Below are positions 56,970-64,000 of a stretch of DNA of 64,000 bases, in pieces. The position numbers were made by a program, and so were the translations under genes. The notes under the pieces were generated by a model, which saw only the letters and a program-made list of their open reading frames with translations, was not told the DNA's origin and did no database searches. This DNA comes from Mycobacterium kyogaense (lineage in GTDB: Bacteria; Actinomycetota; Actinomycetes; Mycobacteriales; Mycobacteriaceae): NCBI RefSeq assembly GCF_003254575.1, contig NZ_QJUA01000021.1, positions 1 through 64,000 on the forward strand, given 5' to 3'. Position 1 is the stretch's first letter, and each line of letters begins with the position of its first letter.

Positions 56970-58748
56970 CTAACGCTCGACTTCGTCGGGCGTCCACGCC
57001 TGCGGCAGCCCCGGTTGATTGGGGAAGAGGAAGTCGATGAAAGCCTGTGCGGTGGGCTGCGGCTCGTGGTTGGCCAGCCCGGGTCGCTCGTTGGCTTCGA
57101 TGAACACGTAGTCGGGCCGGGTGACATCGGGCACGAGCAGGTCGATGCCGGTGACGGGGATACCGATCGCCTCGGCCGCGGTCACGGCGACGCGGCACAA
57201 CTCGGGGTGCACGGTTGCGGTGACGTCGTGAATGGTGCCGCCCTGATGCAAATTCGCGGTACGCCGCACCCGTAACCGCTCGCCTTCGTCGAGCACGTCG
57301 TCGAACGAGTAGCCGGCTTCCCGAACCGTCGTCTCGGTGACGACGTCCATCGGGATCTTCGACTCGCCCCCGGTCGCGGCAGCTCGCCTGCGGCTCTGTG
57401 TCTCGATCAGTTCGCGGATGGTGTGCTTGCCGGTGCCCGTCACCTCGGCGGGCAACCGCAGCGCCGCGGCGACGACCTTCTTGTCGATGACCACCAGCCG
57501 CAGGTCATCACCCTCGGCGCGCTGCTCGATCAGCACCTCGGGATGCTGTTCGCGCGCTCGAGCCAGTGCGGCGTCGAGCTCGTCGTCGCCATCGACGCCC
57601 ACGGTGATGCCCTTGCCCTGCTCGCCACGCGTCGGCTTCACCACCACATCGCCGACCTCGGCCAGGAACTCGTGGTCGGCGGCGTCGAACGTGGCGAGCC
57701 GGCCCTTCGGCACGGCGATGCCGGCCTCGGAAACGATGCGGCGGGTCAGCCGCTTGTCGTCGCAACGGCTCATCGCCACCGCAGAGGTGTACTCCGACAA
57801 CGACTCTCGGGTGACGACACTTCGCCCACCATGTGACAGCCGCATCTCCCCGGCCTCGGCGTCGAGCACCTCCACCCAGATGCCGCGCCGCATCGCCTCA
57901 TCGGCGAGGATGCGCGCGTAGGGGTTGAGATCGTCGACGGTTTCCGGCGGATGGGTGAACAGCGGCTCGTTGATCGCGTTCTTGCGCTTGACGGCCATCA
58001 CCGGCACGCGGGTGAAGCCGAGCTTCTCGTAGAGCGCGATCGCGGCGTTGTTGTCGTGAGTGACCGACAGATCCATGTAGGCCCGCCCGCGCGAGCGGTA
58101 CAGCGCCGCCAGTGCGCGGGTCAGCGCCGCACCGACGCCGGGTAGTGGTGCCGCCGGATCGACCGCCAAGGTCCACAGGCTCGACCCGTCCTCGGGGTCG
58201 GCGAACAAGGTGGCGTGGTCGACGCCGGTGACGGTGCCGAGCACGGTGCCGTCCTCGTCGCTGACCGCGACCAGGTAGTCGACCGACTCCTGGTCTTGAT
58301 GATTGGCCCAGATGACGTCGGTGGGGGCGGGCACCATGCCGCAACGCACGTACACCCGGTTGATCTCGTCGGCGTCGTCGCGGCTCTCCAACGTCCGCAC
58401 GTGGAAACCGGTGGGCGCAGGCGCGTCATCGGCGCTGTCGGAGAAACGCAGACGGTAGGTGTGGCTGGGATCGATGAACAGCTCCGCGGGTGCCTTCGAC
58501 ACCAGCACGTGAGGTTCGCGCGCGTAGATGCAGATGTCGCGCCGACCGTGCGCTTCGGCCCGCAGCACATCGGCCAGCCGGGCGGGATCACTGAACGTCT
58601 GTCCGAAGATCAGTCGGCCCCAACCCAATTCGAGGACGACATCGTCGGCCATCGCGTCGACCATGTCGGGCGGGGACGCTTCGTGGAGAGCGAGCGTGAT
58701 GGCCTCGGAATGCTCCCCGGCCGGGTCCGCCTTGTCGACGCTGGTCAT
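56970..58748 (-). CDS. ngg: N-acetylglutaminylglutamine synthetase (GNAT plus ATP-grasp)
   Basis: Makes the dipeptide N-acetylglutaminylglutamine from glutamine and acetyl-CoA, the first enzyme of NAGGN osmolyte synthesis. The 592-residue product joins an N-terminal GNAT domain (about 105-250, YMDLSVTHDNNAAIALYEKL) to a RimK/cyanophycin-like ATP-grasp domain (about 300-580, VVVKPTRGEQGKGITVGV, then DYVFIEANERPGLANHE). ATG 58748 overlaps the upstream gene's stop by 4 nt; the ATG/GTG-extended form from 58784 lies in that gene. Convergent with the IlvD-type gene. Confidence 0.92.
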   Translation of the reverse strand: MTSVDKADPAGEHSEAITLALHEASPPDMVDAMADDVVLELGWGRLIFGQTFSDPARLADVLRAEAHGRRDICIYAREPHVLVSKAPAELFIDPSHTYRLRFSDSADDAPAPTGFHVRTLESRDDADEINRVYVRCGMVPAPTDVIWANHQDQESVDYLVAVSDEDGTVLGTVTGVDHATLFADPEDGSSLWTLAVDPAAPLPGVGAALTRALAALYRSRGRAYMDLSVTHDNNAAIALYEKLGFTRVPVMAVKRKNAINEPLFTHPPETVDDLNPYARILADEAMRRGIWVEVLDAEAGEMRLSHGGRSVVTRESLSEYTSAVAMSRCDDKRLTRRIVSEAGIAVPKGRLATFDAADHEFLAEVGDVVVKPTRGEQGKGITVGVDGDDELDAALARAREQHPEVLIEQRAEGDDLRLVVIDKKVVAAALRLPAEVTGTGKHTIRELIETQSRRRAAATGGESKIPMDVVTETTVREAGYSFDDVLDEGERLRVRRTANLHQGGTIHDVTATVHPELCRVAVTAAEAIGIPVTGIDLLVPDVTRPDYVFIEANERPGLANHEPQPTAQAFIDFLFPNQPGLPQAWTPDEVER

Positions 58749-60550
58749 GCGGCCGACCCGGTGATCCCGTGCTTCTGCAGCCACAGTTCGAGCAGGGCGA
58801 TCTGCCAGAGCTCATTGCCCCGCAGCGGGGTGAGCTTGCCGTTGGGGTCGGACAGCAGACGTTCGACCGCTTCGGGCCGGAACAGGCCGCGCTCCTTGGC
58901 CGCGGGCGCGTACAGCGCGTCACGGACGAGATCGAGGTAGGGGCCTTCGAGGTGGGTCAGTGCGGGCACCGGGAAGTAGCCCTTGGGACGGTCGATCACG
59001 TCGGCCGGGATCACTTGGCGGGCAGCTTGTTTGAGCACTCCCTTGCCCTCGTGGGCGGTCTTGAGGTGCGGCGGGCAGGTCGCGGCCAGTTCGACGAGGT
59101 CGTGGTCGAGGAACGGCACGCGACCTTCCAGCCCCCACGCCATCGTCATGTTGTCGACCCGCTTGACCGGATCGTCGACCAACATCACGGTGGTGTCCAG
59201 ACGCAGTGCACGGTCAACGCCCGTCTCCGCTCCGGCGCGGGCGAAGTGCTCGGTCACGAACAGCTCGCTCGGATCGTCGTCGGCGAGGTAGGCCGCAGAC
59301 ACCAGGTCGCTGTAGCCGGCTCGGTCCCGGTCGAAGAACGCGCCGCGGTAGCTGGCGACCGAGCCCTCGAGGGAGGCGGCGGCGGGCTCTCCCATCGGGG
59401 GATACCAGTGGTAGCCGGCGAACACCTCGTCGGCGCCCTGCCCGGATTGCACCACCTTGACGTGCTTGGCCACCTCCTGGCTGAGGAGATAGAACGCCAC
59501 ACAATCGTGGCTGACCATCGGTTCGCTCATCGCCCCGATCGCGCCGTCGAGCGCGGGCAGCATGCGCGCGGTGTCGATGCGGATCTGGTGGTGGTCGGTG
59601 CCGAAGCGCTCGGCGATGATGTCGCTGTACTTGAACTCGTCTCCGGCGACCCCGTTGACCGATTCGAAGCCGATCGAGAACGTGGCCAGGCCGTGCTGAC
59701 CGGCCTCGGCGAGCAGCCCGACGATCAGGCTGGAGTCCACCCCGCCGGAGAGCAGGCAGCCGACCGGTACGTCGGCCACCAGGCGGCGCTTCACGGCGGC
59801 GCGCAGCGAATCGAGAACCGCGTCTTCCCAGTCTTTGTCAGACCAGTCGGCGCGCTCGGCGCGGCGGGTGAAATCCGGCTCCCAGTACGTCGTCGTGGTC
59901 CGGGTGCCATCGGGTTCGATCGCCAGCAGCGAGGCCGGCGGGAGCTTGGTGACGCCGCGCAGGATGGTGCGGGGGGAGGGCACCACCGAGTGGAAGGTCA
60001 TGTAGTGGTGCAGCGCGATCGGGTCGATGCGGGTGTCGATATCGCCACCGGCCAGCAGTGCGGGCAGCGAGGACGCGAACCGGATCCGGTTGGCCGTCTC
60101 CGACAGATACATCGGCTTGATGCCGAGCCGGTCGCGGCCGAGCAGCACCCGCCCGCTGTCGCGTTCGGTGATCGCGAACGCGAACATGCCCTTGAGATGG
60201 TCGACGAACCGGTCACCCCAGTGGTGGTAGGCCTTGATCAGGACCTCGGTGTCACTGTGGGAGAAGAACCGGTAGCCGTGGCCCGAGAGCTGGTCGCGGA
60301 GGTCCTCGTAGTTGTAGATGCAGCCGTTCCAGGCAATCGATAAGCCGAGCTCGGCGTCGACCATCGGCTGGGCGCCGGCCTCGGTGAGGTCGATGATCTT
60401 CAGTCGCCGGTGGCCGAGTGCGACACGGCCCTGCGCCCAGACGCCGGCGGCGTCGGGGCCCCGGGGCACCATGACCTCGGCCATCGCGGTGACAGCGCGG
60501 ACATCTGGGCTGGTTCCGTCGAGGCGTACCTCGCCGGTGGCTCCACACAC
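58745..60550 (-). CDS. N-acetylglutaminylglutamine amidotransferase (asparagine-synthetase-like)
   Basis: Amidates the dipeptide to N-acetylglutaminylglutamine amide, an osmoprotectant. The 601-residue protein starts (GTG 60550) with CGATGEVRLDG; Cys2 is the class II glutamine amidotransferase nucleophile after Met removal. The C-terminal synthetase domain has the PP-loop SGGVDSSLIVGLLAE and GADEVFAGYHWYPPMGE. It is first in a two-gene operon with the synthetase, the known arrangement of the NAGGN pathway. Confidence 0.92.
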   Translation of the reverse strand: MCGATGEVRLDGTSPDVRAVTAMAEVMVPRGPDAAGVWAQGRVALGHRRLKIIDLTEAGAQPMVDAELGLSIAWNGCIYNYEDLRDQLSGHGYRFFSHSDTEVLIKAYHHWGDRFVDHLKGMFAFAITERDSGRVLLGRDRLGIKPMYLSETANRIRFASSLPALLAGGDIDTRIDPIALHHYMTFHSVVPSPRTILRGVTKLPPASLLAIEPDGTRTTTTYWEPDFTRRAERADWSDKDWEDAVLDSLRAAVKRRLVADVPVGCLLSGGVDSSLIVGLLAEAGQHGLATFSIGFESVNGVAGDEFKYSDIIAERFGTDHHQIRIDTARMLPALDGAIGAMSEPMVSHDCVAFYLLSQEVAKHVKVVQSGQGADEVFAGYHWYPPMGEPAAASLEGSVASYRGAFFDRDRAGYSDLVSAAYLADDDPSELFVTEHFARAGAETGVDRALRLDTTVMLVDDPVKRVDNMTMAWGLEGRVPFLDHDLVELAATCPPHLKTAHEGKGVLKQAARQVIPADVIDRPKGYFPVPALTHLEGPYLDLVRDALYAPAAKERGLFRPEAVERLLSDPNGKLTPLRGNELWQIALLELWLQKHGITGSAA

Positions 60551-60693
60551 GTGTTCGACCCTACTCCGTGTCGGCGTTCCTCGATCAGTGATGACTCCGT
60601 GCCACGACGCACGGCGATGACGAGGTTTACCCCGGGGTCAGGACGCCAAACGCGTTTTCGGGATCAAGATCGAGATCCGTGTCACAGGTGCGG

Positions 60694-62265
60694 TCAGCCG
60701 ACGTTCTCCAGCTCGCCGCCGGACTCGTCGACCTGCTTGATGGGTCCGGTGAACCACTTCTTCACCGAGGCGTGCCAGTAGATGTAGAGCAGGATGAGCA
60801 CGCCGCCGACGAGCAGCGGGGTGTAGTTGACGAACTTCCACTCGAAGCTCGGGTCCCACGGCGCGCCGCTGATCGAGGTCGGGAACATGGCGATGATCGA
60901 CGTGATGACGATCTCGAGGATCGCCACCGGAGCCATCCAGCGGTGGTGTCCGCGCAGGTTCCACTTGCCGAGCGGGAAGGAATCTCCGGCCTTCCAGCGG
61001 TAGTAGATCGGCACCGCGAAGCACAGGTACAGGCCGACGACGCCGATCGAGACGACGGCGAAGAACGCGACCGGCACCGGGGCGCCGTTGATGTCGACCT
61101 CGACCAGTGCGGGCAGGGTGATGATCGCCGCGATGGTCGCCGTGAGCATCACCGCGTTGGCGGGCACCCGATTGCCGTTGACCTTCGACCACAGTTGATG
61201 ACCCGGCACGGCCCGGTCGCGGCTGAAGGCGAAGAGCATCCGGGAGGCGCTGGTCTGGCAGGCGGTGGTGCAGAACAGCTGCCCGGCCGTCGAGATCAGC
61301 AGCACGATCGCCACCCACTTGGAGTCCATCGCCTGGCTGAAGATCGTCGCCACGGCGCCGCCGCCGGCGGTCACGCCGTCGACGTCCTGGACCGCGAACA
61401 GGAACGTCAGCAGCAGGATCCAGCCGCCGATCGCCGAGTAGAAGATCGAGCGCCAGATGCCTTTCGCAGCTCCGTCGGCCGCGCTCTTGGTCTCCTCGGA
61501 CAGGTGCGCGGACGCGTCGTACCCGGTGATCGTGTACTGCGTCAGGATCGCCGACATCGGCAGCACGAAGAGGAGGAAGCCGAACCCGGAGGTCGAGCCG
61601 CCGAACCAGCCCGTGTTGTTGACGGTGGTGGCGAACACGGTGGACAGGCTGGCGTGCTGCTCGGGAATGATCCACAGGATGCCGACGACGGCGAGGGCGC
61701 CGATGACGTGCCACCACACCGAGATGTTGTTGATGACGGCCAGCAGGTGCGACGAGAAGATGTTGATCAGCGCGACGACGACCAGGATCACGATGAACAT
61801 CACGAAGGTCCGGGTGAGGCTGTAGCCGGCGAGCCAGCTCTCGCTGAAGGTGCCCAGCGTCAGGTCCAGGAAGGTGGCGCTGCCGTAGGCCACCGAGGCC
61901 AGGATCGCGATGAGTCCGACGAGGTTGAGCCAGCCGGTGTAGAAGCCGGCCTTGGGGCCGCCGAGTTTGGCTGCCCACCAGTAGATCCCACCCGAGGTGG
62001 GGAACGCCGACACCAGCTCGGACATGCAGAGCCCGATGATGAGGATGAAGACCGCGATGATCGGCCAGCCCCAGGCGATGGCCGCCGGGCCGCCGTTGTT
62101 CCAGCCCAGGCCGAACGAGGTGAAACAGCCCGCCAGGATCGAGATGATCGAGAACGAGATCGCGAAGTTGGAGAACGCCGACCACGATCGGTGGAGTTCT
62201 TGGGTGTATCCCAGCGAGGCGAGGTGCTTTTCGTCGTCGTCGAGCAGTTCGTGACCCTCGGGCAC
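60694..62265 (-). CDS. APC-family amino acid/amine permease
   Basis: A 523-residue transporter with about 12 helices after a cytoplasmic N-terminus (ASLGYTQELHRSWSAFSNFA is typical of GABA/ethanolamine-type APC permeases). GTG 62265 is preceded by a perfect AGGAGGT, giving high translation. It is divergent from glnA4 and probably imports an amine that GlnA4 gamma-glutamylates. The 143 bases between it and the NAGGN amidotransferase hold nothing clear. Confidence 0.9.
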   Translation of the reverse strand: MPEGHELLDDDEKHLASLGYTQELHRSWSAFSNFAISFSIISILAGCFTSFGLGWNNGGPAAIAWGWPIIAVFILIIGLCMSELVSAFPTSGGIYWWAAKLGGPKAGFYTGWLNLVGLIAILASVAYGSATFLDLTLGTFSESWLAGYSLTRTFVMFIVILVVVALINIFSSHLLAVINNISVWWHVIGALAVVGILWIIPEQHASLSTVFATTVNNTGWFGGSTSGFGFLLFVLPMSAILTQYTITGYDASAHLSEETKSAADGAAKGIWRSIFYSAIGGWILLLTFLFAVQDVDGVTAGGGAVATIFSQAMDSKWVAIVLLISTAGQLFCTTACQTSASRMLFAFSRDRAVPGHQLWSKVNGNRVPANAVMLTATIAAIITLPALVEVDINGAPVPVAFFAVVSIGVVGLYLCFAVPIYYRWKAGDSFPLGKWNLRGHHRWMAPVAILEIVITSIIAMFPTSISGAPWDPSFEWKFVNYTPLLVGGVLILLYIYWHASVKKWFTGPIKQVDESGGELENVG

Positions 62266-62436
62266 GGGGGACCTCCTGTATGGGGGGACAGGTGCGCGTC
62301 GGCGGCGGCGCAGGCGCAGAGCATGACAATAAACCGCTATTGGTCTGGTGTCCTACCTTTGAAGGCAGTTTTGTGCGAGTGTGTTCGGGCGCGAGAAGCG
62401 CGCGACGGGCACGAGGGTCGACGCAGGGTGACGAGG

Positions 62437-63813
62437 ATGGGGACGCCGATGGGGACACGAGGCATGTTGTCGCGAGACGAGCTGGACGCGCTGGTCGAGG
62501 CCGGGGACATCGACACCGTGATCGTCGCGTTCTGCGACATGCAGGGCCGGTTGACCGGCAAGCGGATCTCGGCGCGGTTGTTCGCCGACGACGTCGCCGA
62601 GCACGGTGCCGAATGCTGCAACTACCTGCTGGCCGTCGATGTCGACAACAACACCGTCGACGGCTACGCGATCTCGAGCTGGGAGACCGGCTACGGCGAC
62701 ATGGTGATGACGCCCGATTTCGCGACGCTGCGCCTGATTCCGTGGCAGCCGGGTACGGCGCTGGTGATGGCGGATCTGTCGTGGACCGACGGCCGGCCGG
62801 TCACCCAAGCGCCGCGCAGCATCCTCAACCGCCAGATCGACCGCCTCGCCGAGCGCGGTCTGGTGCCCTATGCCGCAACCGAACTCGAGTTCATCGTGTT
62901 CGACGACACCTACCGCGACGCCTGGGCCGCCGGATACAAAGGCCTCACCCCGGCGACCGATTACAACATCGATTACGCGATGCTCGCCTCGACGCGTATG
63001 GAGCCGCTATTGCGCGACATCCGGCTCGGGATGGACGGCGCAGGCATGTACTGCGAGGGCGTCAAGGGGGAGTGCAACTTCGGCCAGCAGGAGGTCGGGT
63101 TCCGCTACGACCATGCCCGCACCACCTGCGACAACCACACGATCTACCGCAACGGCGCCAAGGAGATCGCCGACCAGCACGGCAAGAGCCTGACGTTCAT
63201 GGCGAAGTTCGACGAGCGGGAGGGCAACAGCTGTCACATCCACATCTCGCTCCGTGGGGAGGACGGCAGTGCGGTGTTCGCCGACTCCGATGCGGCGGAC
63301 GGGATGACGCCGATGTTCCGCAGCTTCATCGCCGGCCAGCTCGCCACGATGCGGGAATTCAGCCTGTGCTACGCGCCGAACATCAACTCCTACAAGCGCT
63401 TTGCCGAAGGCAGCTTCGCGCCGACGGCGATCGCGTGGGGTTTCGACAACCGCACCTGTGCACTGCGCGTGGTGGGCCACGGCGCCGGTATGCGGATGGA
63501 GAACCGTGCGCCCGGTGGAGACGTCAATCAGTACCTCGCGGTCTCGGCATTGATCGCCGGCGGTCTGTACGGCATCGAGAACGAACTCGAGCTACCGGAT
63601 GCCTTGGAGGGCAACGCCTACAAGAGTGGCGCCGAGCGGCTGCCCACCACGCTGGCCGAGGCCGTCGAATTGTTCGACAACTCGACGATCGCCCGCGAGG
63701 CGTTCGGGGACGACGTGGTGGATCACTACCTCAACTACGCGCGCGTGGAGCTGAAAGCCTTCAACGCCGCGGTGACCGATTGGGAAAGGGTGCGCGGCTT
63801 TGAACGCCTCTGA
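62437..63813 (+). CDS. glnA4: Glutamine-synthetase-like enzyme GlnA4 (gamma-glutamylamine synthetase type)
   Basis: A 458-residue member of the glutamine synthetase fold, orthologous to Rv2860c. Motifs: ATELEFIVFDD (metal Glu), VKGECNFGQQEVGFRYD, NSCHIHISLRGEDG, and NSYKRFAEGSFAPT with NRTCALRVVGHG (phosphate-binding Arg). Related GlnA3/GlnA4 enzymes couple glutamate to amines such as ethanolamine or polyamines. Start codon is uncertain: ATG 62437, ATG 62449, GTG 62428 or TTG/ATG 62464 are all in frame. The long open frame further upstream is antisense to the permease. Confidence 0.92.
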   Translation: MGTPMGTRGMLSRDELDALVEAGDIDTVIVAFCDMQGRLTGKRISARLFADDVAEHGAECCNYLLAVDVDNNTVDGYAISSWETGYGDMVMTPDFATLRLIPWQPGTALVMADLSWTDGRPVTQAPRSILNRQIDRLAERGLVPYAATELEFIVFDDTYRDAWAAGYKGLTPATDYNIDYAMLASTRMEPLLRDIRLGMDGAGMYCEGVKGECNFGQQEVGFRYDHARTTCDNHTIYRNGAKEIADQHGKSLTFMAKFDEREGNSCHIHISLRGEDGSAVFADSDAADGMTPMFRSFIAGQLATMREFSLCYAPNINSYKRFAEGSFAPTAIAWGFDNRTCALRVVGHGAGMRMENRAPGGDVNQYLAVSALIAGGLYGIENELELPDALEGNAYKSGAERLPTTLAEAVELFDNSTIAREAFGDDVVDHYLNYARVELKAFNAAVTDWERVRGFERL

Positions 63814-64000
63814 GGTCAGACCGGTCATCGGGCTGACCACCTATCTTCAGCAGGCCCAGACGGGGGTGTGGGATGTGCGGGCCAGCTTCCTGCCCGCGAT
63901 CTACTTCGAAGGCGTCGGGCTGGCCGGCGGCATCTCGACCCTGCTTCCGCCGCAGCCGGTCGACGACGCGATCGCCGACCGGATTCTCGACGGGCTGGAC
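63800..64000 (+). CDS. Class I glutamine amidotransferase-like hydrolase (Rv2859c-like), 3' truncated by the window
   Basis: TTG 63800 opens a frame running to the window edge without a stop (67 codons seen). The sequence VRPVIGLTTYLQQAQTGVW followed by FEGVGLAGGISTLLPPQPVD matches the N-terminus of Rv2859c, a PuuD-like gamma-glutamyl-hydrolase. It overlaps the glnA4 3' end by 14 nt. The catalytic Cys lies beyond the window. With GlnA4 it would form a gamma-glutamylation/hydrolysis pathway for amines. Confidence 0.8.
   Translation, partial: MNASEVRPVIGLTTYLQQAQTGVWDVRASFLPAIYFEGVGLAGGISTLLPPQPVDDAIADRILDGLD

Noticed and set aside
60679-62436. Long in-frame upstream extension of glnA4
   Set aside because: It is antisense to the permease gene and unlike any GlnA4 N-terminus; GlnA4 homology starts at about 62464.

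Overview
The window comes from a high-GC actinobacterium, almost certainly a rapid-growing Mycobacterium (Mycolicibacterium). The backbone follows, as one long syntenic run, the order known from M. tuberculosis Rv2897c to Rv2859c: comM, dprA, viuB-like, xerC, an M23 peptidase, rpsB-tsf, an amidase, a MarR gene, pyrH-frr-cdsA-rlmN, MPT70/MPT83-like fasciclins, dxr-rip1-ispG, GNAT, a PBP lipoprotein, map, glnA4 and a class I glutamine amidotransferase. Names are recalled homology; no database search was run.

Layout. 1-8.4 kb: comM (N-terminal part unreadable at the window edge), dprA, a block of small accessory genes (GRDP-like protein with an apparent frameshift, Gly/Cys-rich membrane protein, secreted protein, ATL-type alkyltransferase-like protein, VOC protein), then siderophore-interacting protein, lactate-monooxygenase-like enzyme and xerC. 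8.4-14.3 kb: M23 peptidase, rpsB-tsf with a structured leader, a polyprenyl glycosylphosphotransferase and an amidase. 14.4-21.5 kb: an FtsX/MacB-type ABC exporter operon, an amino acid/amine permease coupled to a copper amine oxidase, and a divergent MarR/methyltransferase pair. 21.6-25 kb: pyrH-frr-cdsA-rlmN. 25-33.8 kb: lipid and redox genes (reductase, thioesterase, WS/DGAT, mycofactocin-type SDR, photolyase, two fasciclins, deazaflavin-type reductase, NmrA-like protein). 33.8-44.7 kb: SigI/SigJ-like sigma factor, the MEP-pathway genes dxr and ispG around the rip1 protease, two GNATs, PBP lipoprotein, DUF1707 protein, map, a lipoprotein and a hydrolase-like protein.

44.7-57 kb is an accessory catabolic island: SDR and IclR divergent from an unrecognised TIM-barrel-like protein, acetaldehyde dehydrogenase, 4-hydroxy-2-oxovalerate aldolase, APC permease, TetR, aldehyde dehydrogenase, a small alpha/beta-barrel protein, a phytoene-desaturase-like flavoenzyme and an IlvD-type dehydratase. 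Gene spacing is tight, with several 4-nt overlaps. The gene set suggests uptake and oxidation of an unknown compound to 4-hydroxy-2-oxovalerate or a close analogue, then pyruvate plus acetyl-CoA. This is the best candidate here for an undescribed pathway.

57-64 kb holds the two-gene operon for the osmolyte N-acetylglutaminylglutamine amide, an APC permease, and the start of the glnA4-amidotransferase gamma-glutamylation operon. No tRNA, rRNA, CRISPR array, insertion sequence or prophage was seen. The most interesting non-coding signals are the competing helices upstream of rpsB, the palindrome between the MarR and methyltransferase genes, an ECF-type promoter beside the sigma factor gene, and inverted repeats next to the IclR gene.
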